Below the pieces are notes generated by a model that saw nothing but the letters and a program-made list of their open reading frames with translations, ran no database searches and had not been told where the DNA came from. From Platycnemis pennipes (lineage: Eukaryota; Arthropoda; Insecta; Odonata; Platycnemididae), in NCBI GenBank assembly GCA_933228895.1, contig OW121855.1, positions 72,502,698-72,566,697 of the forward strand: a stretch of 64,000 bases of DNA, in the 5' to 3' direction. Position 1 is the stretch's first letter, and each line of letters opens with the position of its first letter. A program made the translations under genes and the position numbers. Of the stretch, positions 1 through 10,892 are shown one piece after another.

Positions 1-381
1 TCTTTCTTTACGCCATAACGAATGAAATTTGTGGCTATGATAACATCATTCGTTTCAAGTTCTTCGTTTACCCACAAGCGCGAGTCTGGCACTCATTCGC
101 TGCTAACGAATGTTTTTCAAAGATTTTTTCCTTTGTTTGCATAACGAAAAACTAAGAGCATTCGTTAACGGCTCAACGAAGGAAATCTTTATCCTTTTGG
201 CATGTTTTTATTTACAAATATGGCTACCAAAAGACGTTTACTGTGGCTGCGTGGGGCTTTTGAAGAGGAAAGGCAGCTGCCCCTGAGAGTGAGAGAGAGA
301 TTTTTAAGAGACCGACGAAATCCGTATGAGCTGGAGAACAAACGGGATGAACGAAAGGATGATTTCACGATGCATCGTTAG
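1..381. repeat. AACGAA/TTCGTT-rich segment with a small foldback
   Basis: The first 190 bases repeat the hexamer AACGAA or its complement many times. AACGAATG near 107 faces CATTCGTT near 159, and AAAGATTT..CCTTTGTT near 120 faces CAACGAAGGAAATCTTT near 172, so the segment can fold back. More AACGAA copies lie at 640-730 on the far side of the hairpin element. It may be the remains of a MITE that the hairpin split, but I see no clear termini. Nothing gene-like is present at 190-381. Confidence 0.35.
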
Positions 382-627
382 TGAATAATTTAATATGATG
401 AATGGAATAAACTTGGTTATGTTCCACAAGCATTTTATTAACCGACCGGTTTCGATCTTCTCAGGTCATCCTCAGGAATGGCTGACTTGTTAAACCCCAG
501 AGGATGACATGCAAAGGTCGAAATCGGTTGATTTATAAAACTTTTGCGGAATATAACCAAGTTTATTCTATTCATCATGAATTCATTCCACAAGGTTAAC
601 TCGCTAACCATCGATTGAATAATTTAA
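382..627. mobile_element. Hairpin retroelement, copy 1, with 12-bp target duplication
   Basis: The body (394-615) is a large inverted repeat. AATGGAATAAACTTGGTTAT and the following CCGACCGGTTTCGA pair with TCGAAATCGG and ATAACCAAGTTTATTC on the right. Both sides are flanked by TGAATAATTTAA (382-393 and 616-627). A duplication of this length fits target-primed retrotransposition better than a cut-and-paste MITE. The centre holds a hammerhead-like core (separate entry). Related hairpins lie at 2410, 8260 and 53545. The closest known class is the terminal repeat of Penelope-like elements; that assignment is inferred. Confidence 0.6.
444..475 (-). ncRNA. Hammerhead-ribozyme-like core in hairpin copy 1
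   Basis: Read on the minus strand, CTGAGGA is followed after 15 bases by GAAA, then CCGGT and C. This matches the hammerhead invariant positions (CUGANGA, GAAA, U-H cleavage site). Stem III would be the palindrome ACCGGU, too short for a monomer but able to pair between two copies, as in Penelope-type hammerheads. Stem II is weak here (about 2 bp) and stem I is poorly supported, so activity is doubtful. Confidence 0.4.
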
Positions 628-734
628 AGACTCGCTCTAAGATTCGTTGAGGTCGAACTTTGTTACAAGGTTAACAAATTTTTCGTTCATAACGAAAACG
701 TCAATATTTATTAGGTGCCTAACGAAAGATTTAA

Positions 735-922
735 GACTCGGCTCACCTGACTTATCACCCTATCCCACGGACGGAGTACATGCCTAACTCGAATGCTCTC
801 CGCAAAGCACACAAGTTGGGGTAGGTTTTTCCGATAAAAAGTATCTACCACTGCCGGGAATCGAGCCCGCACTCTTGGAGTGAGAGGCTGGTATTCTAGT
901 CACCACGCCAACCCAAAGATAG
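735..922 (-). repeat. SINE-A copy, near full length
   Basis: Read on the minus strand it begins with a tRNA-like head (GGGTTGGCGTGGTGACTAGA for box A, GGCTCGATTCCCGG for box B). A body follows with GGAGAGCATTCGAGTT and ACTCCGTCCGTGGGATAGGG. The same order is seen in the copies at 25372 and 38085. The head gives internal pol III promoter boxes; mobilisation by a partner LINE is assumed from SINE biology. Confidence 0.75.
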
Positions 923-1837
923 AAGCTATTCGATCCCATTTACGGTATATTTAGTGTAGTGTTCCATCCCGGAACATGCTCCTCTATCTCCGTAACACAT
1001 CCTGCTCTTTCCAGCCCCTCTCACTCTTCCTCGCTTCGGGTCACCCCAGAATGAATATCACCCGTCTTTTTTCCCGACGCGCCATAGCTCAGAAAGAAAG
1101 GCTTTGGGGGCAGGAATAAATCCTCTCTGTTCCCCCCAAGGGATTAGCCCTCCGACTGCGGATTAAAACATTTCCAGACCCTAGGATGATGGCTCGGGTC
1201 ATGGAGCAATTTGACGCGATCCGCGTTTCTTCCCGTTTCGGCAGGGAAGCACCCTGGGGACCCAAATGAACGTGACCACTTTCACGCTCCATTATACTTT
1301 TAAGCGAGGAGGACACATCAAGAGTCTCAATGAATCACTAAATGATTGCATCAGAGGCAATTTCAAGTGCACGCCGGCACACATCATAAACGTTTTCCAG
1401 CATATTTGTTTTTTGGTAGTCCTGCCTGTTACTCCAAAGGAGGATTACATGAGATGGAGGCTGTATGCGCATGCTAGCTATGCTGCACATGCATGCTAAT
1501 GGCGAAAAGGGAAGTAGAATGGGAGTACTTCGGAACGATAAGATCCTGCTTCCTTGGCACTAAACATTGCGTTTTTTATTTCCTTTTATGTAGAATTTGC
1601 ATTTGGATTAAAACAAAAAAAACATGAAATTATGCCATGATTTCATCGCAGCAAAGGCATTTGATCATCCTAAGGTTATTTTAGGGAGGAATCCATTTTA
1701 TTCCAGTATTAGTTCATTCTTTTAATAAAACCAGGTTCGAATGTGCCAATTTACACTTCTTATTTGGCCTTTTCCCGCGTTTTGGCACAAATTCCACTCT
1801 TTTTGAAGAATTTTCACATTAAATGCCATTATTCAAC
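923..1837. other. Unassigned sequence
   Basis: There are only short open frames on both strands (75 codons or fewer) with no recognisable motif. The part up to about 1300 is richer in C and G than the rest. I see no gene, RNA or repeat I can name. Confidence 0.5.
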
Positions 1838-1970
1838 TTGCTCGAGACCCTACTATGTAGCATGTTTCTGTTTAGTGGCTTGTTTGCATGTAAATAGTGC
1901 ATGCTTGGTGATTTTCACCCCCTGCCACGCACTCTCGCGGTGACTTGCAGGGCGTCGCGTAGATTTAGAT
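1838..1970 (+). mobile_element. LINE-1f 3' tail fragment
   Basis: This copy carries GAGACCCTA, CTTGTTTGCATG, TTCACCCCCTGCCACGCACT and GACTTGCAGGGCGTCGCGTAGAT, in the order found downstream of the reverse-transcriptase stop at 57397. It is severely 5'-truncated, which is typical of LINE insertions. Confidence 0.75.
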
Positions 1971-2012
1971 TCATTTTACTGCTCTAATGTTTTATCGCAT
2001 GCCAAAAACTCA

Positions 2013-2115
2013 TCCGTGAGTAGTTAGCCCGTGTGTATGTGCTTGCCAATATGGCCAACCTTGCTTCAGAATCACTCGCAAGTGAGACTCCAGTTCATTC
2101 TAAACTCTTTGGCGA
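2013..2115 (+). repeat. Unclassified interspersed repeat, copy 1
   Basis: CGTGAGTAGT, GCCC, TGTA.TGCT and CCAACCTTGCTTCAGAA recur in the same order at 27522-27610. I cannot assign a class from two diverged copies. Confidence 0.35.
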
Positions 2116-2310
2116 CACCCTATACCTGTAGGCTTCTTAGCAAATCAACATTTCCACTGTAAACTTCTTTTTTAATCTTCATATATTATGTCTGCCTTCA
2201 TACCACCAGGAATTCCCTCCTTCTTCCCATTCAGCGCTTACCATACTTTCTTCCATAATTATGAACATAAGAACAAAGGTGAACTTTGTCGTCCATAGTC
2301 TATATATTAG

Positions 2311-2690
2311 ATGATTTATACGGGGTATCTTTTAAAGGATGTGAAAGAGAAGTATTATGCAAGTGAGAAGAGGTTAGCTGATAGGAGAATAGAGTGGAGG
2401 GGGTCAAAAAATCTTAGGGTTACAGCAATAGCAGGAAAATTTTCTTTGTGGAATATCGACAGGCTTGCAAAAAATGAACTTGGTCATGTTCCACTTATTT
2501 ATCATTATCAATCACTCGACCGGTTTCGACTTAACGAGGGCAGGATAATCTGCTGATCAGAATGATGCGCCCTCGTTAAGAAGATGTCGAAACCGGTCGA
2601 GTGGTTAATAATAATTGTGTGAGATACCACCAAGTTTATTTTAATGTGCAAGCAATCTTAGGATGGTTGACCGATGATGATGACCCTATT
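2311..2690 (+). pseudogene. RTE-type LINE 3' end, interrupted by a hairpin element
   Basis: The frame from 2311 encodes KDVKEKYYASEKRLADRR and IEWRG, matching the C-terminus of the RTE copy at 63480-63545. The 3' tail (AATCTTAGG, GGTTGACC, then GATGATGATGA) resumes only at 2654-2690, because the hairpin at 2419-2653 was inserted into it. It is a 5'-truncated, dead fragment; I see no other RTE sequence upstream. Confidence 0.75.
2410..2662. mobile_element. Hairpin retroelement, copy 2, with target duplication
   Basis: The inverted repeat pairs CACTCGACCGGTTTCGAC (about 2513-2530) with GTCGAAACCGGTCGAGTG (about 2587-2604). Outer arms pair around AACTTGG and CCAAGTT. AATCTTAGG flanks the body at 2410-2418 and 2654-2662 and belongs to the interrupted RTE tail, so the duplication is supported by knowing the pre-insertion sequence. 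GAAACCGGTC is present on both strands (2589-2598 plus, 2518-2527 minus), but CUGANGA is not intact. Confidence 0.6.
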
Positions 2691-3175
2691 TATTGAAGTC
2701 GGAAACCCCGTTATATCTTTAAAGCCATACAAGACAGGTGCATGAACTCAGTACATATGATAATTCTACTTAGCTATTCCTTTGAGTCATTTGGAATTAC
2801 CCTTCCCTCTCTTACCTTATTCAACATCCCATTGCCGCTCAAAGCATCCTCAATCTAGTTCTGCTCCCCTCCAATCCCTCCGGTTAGTCAACTCTCCTCT
2901 CTTCGTGTTCTTAGCACTTTTTTATTTGTCTTTCCCCTTAAGTGACCTCTCGGGCTGCGGTAGTCAGGTTTGGGAACTCAATGGTCTGAATCTCTCCTCG
3001 GGGAATATGGGATTTCCTTAGAACTTAGTTTGAATGGTGCAATGCAGCATAAGCTTTTGGAGCACCTAAAAGCTAGTTTTGCTAGTATTACTACTAATTT
3101 TGCAAGTCGATAATTGACGATAGGTATGTTTGATTAGGTTGAAAATAGAAGTGGAGTAGAATTAGATTTAAAGGT
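2691..3175. other. Unassigned sequence
   Basis: A 79-codon open frame (2782-3021) has low-complexity, leucine- and serine-rich content and no motif. I see nothing to annotate. Confidence 0.5.
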
Positions 3176-3275
3176 TTTTCAACTGCTAAGGTTATGTCGC
3201 TTCGTCTGACCTAACCTTATACTGAGCCTAATTTGAAGAAAAATCCTGGCGCAACATCCATGCTCGAGGTGAGTT
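3176..3275 (-). repeat. SINE-D body fragment
   Basis: CAACTGCTAAGGTTATGTCG, CGTCTGACCTAACC and GAGCCTAA occur in the order found in the copies at 24722 and 20870, where a tRNA-like head is attached. Here the head is degenerate (CATGCTCGAGG). Confidence 0.55.
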
Positions 3276-5027
3276 TCGACCTTTTTTTGTCGTGAGGTCG
3301 ATGAATCACCAACCTGGGGCCCGATCACTGATTTTTGTATCGCGCCCTTTATCCTAATTATTTATTTGCGCCTAAAAATGTGACGGAGTGAAGTGAACAT
3401 ACTCCGCCAATATTTCTGGTGCTTCTACTTACCAATGTTAATCGTCAGAGCAAACCATTGGTACGATTACTGTGAGCAGTGCGCTTCTAGAAGAGCACAC
3501 GTTATTGCTAACGCCAAAGGAGAATTCGTGACTTCTCCTCTGACTGAAAGTGCAGGGCTGTCACGTTGACGTCACTCCTATAACATTCCTCCAGGCTATG
3601 TGGCCGATTTATTATCAACCTGGCTATCACGAATGGATGTGACAAGTGATACGAAAAATATTTCACGACGTGTCATCTTTCTGTGGCGCGTATCGTAATC
3701 GGTAGGGGGTGCCTTCCTTTCCCTAATCAAGAAGGTCGTAAGTGAAAGAAAGAGAGAAAAAGGCAACGCTCGTTCCTCCTTCATGCAGTCTACTGAAAAA
3801 AAAAATTATCGGAGGAGGTCGTAAAAATTCACGTGATACCGGAGGAGGCGGGACTGTTGATGAAATTCGTTACGCGGTATCAGATGGAGTTAAGGGAGAG
3901 GGATAGAAAATTATCCTAAAAAAATAAGAGAGAAACAAGGGAGAAAAGGGGCGATTTATGGGCACTCATTACCATCCTCCATCACTGTCCTCCACAGGGT
4001 CGAAATTAAGGGGTGGCGGATAACCTCACGGAGAAAAAAGTGGCTCTCTCTCACACCCCTTCGACCTCATCAAGAGAAAAATTTCGCGGGTAGCACCGTG
4101 GGGATTCCAAGCGCCCGCCCCCGCACAAGAATAATTCCGCACGCTATTTCGATTCTCGGTTTTGACTAAGTTTCGAGTCACTCGAAGATACGCACCCTTC
4201 GTCAGCATCGCTGGGTTGGAAAAAAATAAACCGTGCCACCGTTTATTTGATTTTAAAAGATAATTTTACTCGTGAAGCCTTGGCTTCCACGCCCATCATT
4301 TGTCATTTGGCTGGGGGTAATTATTCTTAATGTGAAAAGTAGTATTCCTAATAATTTTAAGAATTTAAGAGCCGTATTAAGAATCTCAGCTACAGCCTCG
4401 CTTCTACTGCTTATGTCATAAAGTATCCACTGCGCGTTTAAAACGTTCACCTGGACGTTGTTAACTAGCACCACAACTGCATGGAGAATCTCTATACCGT
4501 TTCGGTCTCATAGTAGAAATATCACGACGAAAGCAGTTGAATCAAGGATAGGTATATTTTAGATTCTGAATACGGCGCTTGATTACCTTTTGAACATTTT
4601 AATTCATATCTCTTGTTACATTTAAGGGGCTCCGACTGGTTGGGTTATGTAGCTCCAACTGATTGAAATAGAGCTGATCTCAAAGCATAGAGACGTTCGT
4701 GTTTTTTATATGTTCCGATAGCAAGGAACCTGCTTCTACGTTCCATGAACTTCAACCCATATTAAATTACTCATTTTATTTCGTCTTTATTTTATACCTA
4801 CGAATGTGAGATTATCACAGCGGTGAGTGGCGTCTATCATTTGATCTTGCATTAAACGATTCTATGGAAATAAAACCAGTTCTAGAGCGTAAAATATTTC
4901 ATAAAACTAAGGTTTCTAATAAGGTTTTATCGCGAGCGAGCTCTTTTATAAAGTTTATTAATTTTACTAAACGTTTTACCGAACATTTTACCTTACGCAA
5001 CAGGCGTAAAGTTTATTCTAAGACAAT
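3276..5027. other. Unassigned sequence
   Basis: Purine-rich stretches lie at 3720-3960 and AT-rich sequence follows 4200. Open frames are 73 codons or shorter without recognisable content. No repeat of the families described here was found. Confidence 0.5.
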
Positions 5028-5105
5028 TCATGCCCAAGTAGTGATTCAAACCCGCAACCTTTAAGTTGCGTGACTAGTGCTGTACCTACCTGACTTGCAC
5101 GACCG
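5028..5105 (-). repeat. SINE-D tRNA-like head
   Basis: On the minus strand box B is GGTTGCGGGTTTGAATCACT, preceded by a tRNA-like anticodon region and AGGTAGGTACAGCACTAGTC. The flanking body towards 4980 is only weakly similar to other SINE-D copies. Confidence 0.5.
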
Positions 5106-6124
5106 GCGGTACTTTTTATTACAGTCCTGCTAATAAATGGGTGAATTCTTTACAAGCATATTGATGTGGATGAATTGGCCAAGTGTGTTAATATATAGAA
5201 GACGAATTCATAAAAAACAATATGTCGCATGAGATTCAAAAGTTACTACCACGCGTAAATAGCTCCAAAAAATTTTCCGTATGACAATAGTTTAAATCCG
5301 AAATATTTATCTTTGAACAAACTGTCGCCAAAACGCATATTATTCCTAGAAATAACATTGTCACTGGTATAGGAGCAAAGAAAAAGTGTGTTGTGCACAA
5401 TATTCATACCCATTTTCTATTTTATTTCATTTGTATTTTTGTGCAATCCTGAAATCACAAAGAATCGCACGCTGCTTGGCCTTTGGAGTGTTGATCTAAT
5501 GATTGAATGATATTTGAAAAGATGTAGATTCATATAAATGTACACCCACAATTTGTTGACCAAGAAAAATATCCCCCATGGCTACGACCTATCCGCGATA
5601 ACTATTTACGGTGTTACCCGCTGGTATACAGTATCAATAACATGATTTACAATAATTAAAATCCCACTTTTTCCATGGAAATCTCGCTACTAAAAACATT
5701 TATTGTATTTGTACAGTTAATTGAATTCAATGCGTAGTACCAGTTTCATGGATTAGGATAGAAGGGATACGAAAGACGAAGAGTATTAATACGGGCATAG
5801 AACTGTTACATCTGATACGATAAGGAAAAAACAATACAGATATAGGATGCCATATACTATATTTAAAGTATATTTTTCCTTGCGAACAATGAGATATCAT
5901 AAAGAGATGAAATGATATCGGAATGTGTATAAGAAATATAATACTGTGTAAGCAATGATATGATGCATCATAAAAATGTTCTAAACACTAATGCATTATG
6001 ATAACTAAAACTTTGCACCCCTGGCAGGAAATATATATTATTGCATTCAAATAAATGCCTCAAATAGACACGATAGTACTTGGTATCTGCTATAAAGTAG
6101 CTTCTTATATAAGTACTCGTACGC
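5106..6124. other. AT-rich unassigned sequence
   Basis: Very AT-rich with no open frame of 60 codons or more. No repeat recognised. Confidence 0.5.
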
Positions 6125-6190
6125 AGTAAATGTTTAGTTACTATTCACCCCGTGCCACACACAATCGAAGTACTCTGCAGATGTTAATGT
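6125..6190 (+). mobile_element. LINE-1f tail, strongly decayed
   Basis: TTCACCCCGTGCCACACACA followed by CTCTGCAGATGTTAATG aligns with the LINE-1f tail but with many changes in the GCGGTGGCTTGCAGGG part. The region from 6191 to 6844 is C-rich at 6540-6620 and otherwise unassigned. Confidence 0.45.
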
Positions 6191-6844
6191 TGAAGAAATG
6201 AGAGGAGAGCTGAGTCACCTGAAGCTTGGAAATGATAACCAATGTATTTAGTCAAGAGTATTCAACAATTTCAGTGCTTGGTCGGGGGGTATTGTTTGTC
6301 AGTAAGTTAATGTATTGGTGAATATAAAATATTTCGTCAGCCCATCAACGATGATTAGGCTTTTTTTTATATCCTCTCGCATCCTTTAAGAGAACGACAC
6401 GATGTGACTTTTCCCTCCGTAAATCTCCTCGGGGTGATTTGCATCCTAATTTTCGACTCGGAACGCCTATTTCAATTCGTATTCTTTATTTTTTCGCTGA
6501 CCACGCAACTCCACGAATAGGCATCCATATATATGTAAGGCCTCGCGGGAAATTTTTGTCCCCCTTCTCCGTTCCCCCCCTTCCCTTTACCCCCCTGCCC
6601 TCCCCGTCCAACCCTCCCTAACCGCGTCTCCCGGGGCAACAAATCAACTAATACTGGGATGTCACTTCGCTCTTCCCTCCCGGGAGGGAGGATCAGGAGT
6701 ATGGATCCAAGTTCCATGCCATCCTCCGACAAAAACCCTGCGCCAACCGTTATTTTTTTATTTTTCTACACAGCCCTGGGATTTATAATGCTGGGATTCG
6801 CATGGATAAAGGGTACTCGCAAAATATTATGTGCAGACGAAAGT

Positions 6845-7040
6845 ACGGTGTTACTTTTCACTAGTTAGGTCACGCATAGAATACACGTTGGTATTTGGAA
6901 CCCGAATTAAGTATGAATGCAGTTGGAAGGGTGTAGAGAAGAGCAGCAAGTTTTGTAAATAGGAAAAGTTTCTCAGTATGTCATAATTTTCCGAAGAAGG
7001 AATTGGGAATAGGGATACTTTTTCTGCATTTGCCACATAA
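6845..7040 (+). pseudogene. LINE-1f reverse transcriptase remnant
   Basis: TACTTTTCACTAGTTAGG at 6851 is almost identical to the stretch encoding YFSLVRP at about 56910. It is followed by traces of the EYAAS, QRRAARFV and QELGWE segments, all broken by stops and indels. The tail is not attached. Confidence 0.65.
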
Positions 7041-7689
7041 TACATCATACTCTTAAAAATTAATTTATTGTTTGTTGTATACGAGGTTGTTTACCTTCCG
7101 AGAAATTTTTCTTGAAAAGAACAACCATCTAGAACTTGAAACTTGAAAAGTTGCTGAGAAATGCCGTAGCGATACTCGTGGGGTTATACACAATTATTTT
7201 AACATGCCTAACTCCTCACACGACTCTTAATTTAAATGATTTTTTCAGGAAATAACGATAAACCATTCAATATTCTACATCTAGGTAGACCCATATCCAT
7301 ATTTATCATACTATGCATTTGTAGTGTTCGTTAATAAGGACTACACATTACAGAGCAGCTTTAATTATGCTCTCTCCTTTAATATCCCGGAATTTCTTAC
7401 TCAATTAACTGAAAACTTTCAGAAAAGGCTTTCTGGAGTTAATGACTCAGAATTAAATACGTCAAATGAGCTACTTTATCAATGCACGGGTCCAAATTAA
7501 CTTTGTATATTCCTTAATGTATTTATTTGGAACTGTACGAAATGATTCAGCATGTAAGCCATCCTTACGTAACGAAAAGAAGAAAGATTGAAGTGCGCAA
7601 TACAGAGGTGAATTTTCGGTAGGTAGGGAAGAGAATGAAGGAGGAACAGGACGCTAAGATAAGAAGATGAAAGAGAGGTAGGAGACATA
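7041..7689. other. Unassigned AT-rich sequence
   Basis: No motif, RNA or named repeat. A 63-codon minus-strand frame at 7497 has no recognisable content. Confidence 0.5.
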
Positions 7690-8110
7690 TGAAGCTGAAG
7701 AAGCTATGAGCGAGCAAACTAGGTTTTAAGGTAAACCGGGGAAATTGCTGGAGATAGAGACAATGGAGCGGAAATATTAGAGATGTGAATGTTAGGGTGG
7801 AAGCGTGGCGTGCCGAGAAAAAAATTAATAAGAAAGAAGTTCATGATGGATACGAATGATGTTGGACCGATTTGCAAAAAGATTCGGGAACACATTCTGA
7901 TGTGTTTCAGAAACGTGGGAAGAAATGATGGGGAATGTGTAGTAATGGGTGTGGGAAGGATAGCAATAGGGAACAGGGAGACTAAGAAATAGGTGTAAGG
8001 ACAAGAATGGTGTAGGATATGAGAGAACTGGGCAAAGGAAGGAGAGGGTGACTGCGAGATAAGGAGGAATATGATTACTATAGGAAATGCCCATCCCATT
8101 TGATTTGGAA
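7690..8110 (+). pseudogene. LINE C-terminal remnant
   Basis: The plus frame at 7789-7992 reads GWKRGVPRKKLIRKKF, then GPICKKIREHILMCFRNVGR. This follows the pattern of the region downstream of the polymerase in many RTE-like LINEs (RW..GV.R.DRIRNE....API..KMRE.RLRWFGHV.R). After a frameshift near 7990, DMRELGK and a degraded YYRKCPSH continue the pattern. It is a different lineage from the RTE at 60.7 kb, whose C-terminus reads RRRDNLIGH. The opposite-strand 126-codon frame is a shadow. Confidence 0.6.
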
Positions 8111-8162
8111 TTAATAAAGGCTATAGATAGAGAGGAATGAAATAGGTTTTACGTGATCCGAC

Positions 8163-8222
8163 TATGAAAGTTATATCGCTCCGTCTGACCAAAATCAATA
8201 TAAACTCAACCCTAACAAAAAG
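8163..8222 (-). repeat. SINE-D body fragment
   Basis: AGTTATATCGCTCCGTCTGACC followed by AAACTCAACC resembles the SINE-D body seen at 3176. No tRNA head is attached. Confidence 0.4.
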
Positions 8223-8259
8223 ACTACACTCATAAAATTAATAAATTCCGGTTTGTTTT

Positions 8260-8455
8260 GTGGAACTCGATAAAAGAAAAACACTGATATAGTATTGATC
8301 CACACTTTTAATAAAAGAACACCGACCCAGGTTTCAACGATTTGCCATCATTATCAAGGTTATCCGTTAACTGGTTAACCGTTGAAACCTGGGTCGGTGT
8401 TCTTTTATTTAATGTCTGGATCAATACTTTATCAGTGTTTTTCTTTTCTCAGCTA
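8260..8455. mobile_element. Hairpin retroelement, copy 3
   Basis: Arms of about 70 bp pair: AGAAAAACACTGATA and AAAAGAACACCGACCCAGG on the left with CCTGGGTCGGTGTTCTTTTA and TATCAGTGTTTTTCTTT on the right. GAAACCTGGGTC lies at 8384-8395 (plus) and its mirror at 8324-8335 (minus). CUGANGA is replaced by a TTGATAATGATGG variant, so only half of the hammerhead core is conserved. No target duplication was found by eye. Confidence 0.6.
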
Positions 8456-10892
8456 TACTTGTAGCCTGAGTATGGATGCAAACCATCGAAATTTGGGTTA
8501 CCGTCTACCGCCTTGCTGACTCTTTGTAGTCACAGTCTGGGTACAATCGCAGATGAAGACTTAGATTTCAAAAGAGGGCAACAAAGCGTTGTGGGGGTTG
8601 GTGCCACAATAACGCGGCGCAATCGACCGCAGTGCAGGGAGGGATTCCCGGAAAAGGAGATTCTCTCACTCCCCTCGTGATGGCGCTTTTGATGCGTCTC
8701 GCCGAGTTTCCCGAAGCGGACAAAAGAGGGCGGCGCGAGCTCCAGAAAGATGTCCACCCTCCCGAGAATGTGCTTCCAATAATGCCGGGATGAAGTCTTG
8801 GGCGGGGAGGAAAGCCAGAGGGGCGCCGTTTCACCCCCGCGTGGGTGTGTTGCTATTCTTCCCATCACTGCGTCCGTTTTGACTCGTTCCGGGGTGTGAA
8901 ATAAAGGAGGGGTGGAAGGAAAAAAAAGGAATTGTCTTTACCATTCCTGTGGAAGTGTTGGAATGTGCGTATCCACGAAGGGATCACATTTAAAACCAAG
9001 GAGGTGGCGAACACATGCTAACCTACGTTTGACAATGATGCCAGAATGGGGGTGCTTGGGAAGAATTTAAGCCTGCCTCCTCGATCCACAAACAATAGCG
9101 CTTTATACGGCCCTTATGGATGCTGGATCTGTATCAAAACGTAAATATCTAGGAAATCGTACCCAAAATTCCGCGCAGTGACTTCAATTAAGCTTCCTTA
9201 GTCTATTCAAGGGGATATTAGTGCATAGGACTCTCCTGGGAGTTAATGGGGTCGTTTACATTATTATCATTGCCGTATCTGATAGAGTTTACACTATAAA
9301 AAGGCTGTATTTCTCGTCTCTCACTTAGTTCTCGAGTTATAAGTGGCAAGTCAAGTCAAAAAATGTTTATACCCCAAAAACAACCATGAATAAAATTTAT
9401 ACATACTTATGTAAATTTTCGCAAACTTAGAAATATGTATAAGAATAACTTTGTGGTGCCAGGATCTAGGTATTGTTTCCTCTTCAGTCTTTTTTCTGTG
9501 GTAATCGTTGAGTAAGATCAAGGTCCCTCGAGGGACTGTGGGTAAGATCATCAACAATTGAGTTAATAGATCTTTTGACAATATCTGCTTGCACGGGAGT
9601 GCCATGTGTTCCGCATTTGCCCGGAGTGCAGGGAAACCCGAAAAACCTGCACGGACCGGCATAAAAAGACATATTAATATTATTAAATAATTAGCGACGA
9701 AAACCTTATGTTTTTAACCCTTTCGGAAAATTGGGCTTGCGAAAGAGTCGTACGTCACTCACGTCATCGAATCACAACTGAGGCTCAATCACAATGGGGA
9801 ATACACAGCTTATCCTGCCAATGGTGGTAGCTGTAAGGCTCCATGCGGGGTATTTCGAAAGGCATGGCAAATTCGACTGCAGTGCAATTTGGGAAAAAGT
9901 GTATAAACTTCAGCACATTTCCAATGAATTTCTTTTTTAAGCTATTGCTGGCTATTTACAGGATGCGCCTTTAGTCGTGTAGGTAAACTTCCCTCCCCAA
10001 CTCCACTTCTTTGCGATTCTCCCGGCAAAGCAGTCAAGGATGGGAGGAGGAAGCCTAAGAAGTCTTTAGTGCAGTTCGTTTGGTGGGTGTCACCTTAAGC
10101 GCATTTTAATTTATTTTTAATTTGTGAGTCAATGACTGTGGTTAGAAGATTATTTTTTGCCCCTGAAATCTGGGGTATGACGTGCACTTTAAATTTTAAA
10201 TTGGAGAATATAACCTGCGGTTTTAACTCCCAAGACACCACGACGACAAACACCTCAAGCCCCGTACTACTTACAATGTTGTCTTCCACACCCGAGGGCC
10301 CTACCTCATCCTATCTTGTCATCTCCCACCTATAGCTAATGATGCCAAAGCAGGTGTGGAATCGCGGAAGCATCTTTTGCGTTATCGTAATCTGTTTCAA
10401 GAACGCTTGCCTCTAAAGTTGCGCAGGGTGAACAGTAACCGTCTATAAAAATCGCTCTACTGATTGTGATAAGCAATTTTAAGTGCTACGCGAAAAATGA
10501 AGAATATAGATCACGTTCTCTCTGACATAAGTTAAATAAAAAAATAACGATAACGCTAGCGCACGCCTTATGAAGATCCATGATCGCGGTCCAGCACCAA
10601 ACGCCGGGTCATCCGAAATAGAGCAGCAGCAGTTTCGCTATAGCAAACAGCGCCGATGTTGGGTGCTCCTAATATCCGTATCAATAACCACCGAGCGTCC
10701 TGTAACCCGTCTTCTACGCACTCCTCCCTCCCGGTCCCTAAGCATGCCTTAGTACAGGATTCTTCCTACAGTAATTATTCGACAGCACTTGCACATTTAT
10801 AATTGTTTCAAAGGGTCTATTCTTTCCTCTCTCCCACACACAGCATTAATTATTCCTCACCTCGTTGAGAAATATGGCAGTGACTTCCGAAA
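8456..10892. other. Unassigned sequence with a GC-rich island
   Basis: The part at 8530-8880 is CpG-rich and open on the minus strand for 112 codons, with a second overlapping frame. Neither resembles a family and both are proline/arginine-rich, as expected of random GC-rich DNA. The rest (8880-10892) has no motif. It could include regulatory or exonic host sequence that cannot be proved here. Confidence 0.45.

Noticed and set aside
7719..8099. 126-codon minus frame with a signal-peptide-like start
   Set aside because: It is the antisense of a LINE C-terminal remnant; its Ser/Pro/Phe/Leu content comes from the purine-rich sense strand.
8530..8868. 112- and 88-codon minus frames
   Set aside because: GC-rich patch with few stops, two overlapping frames of equal quality, no domain.
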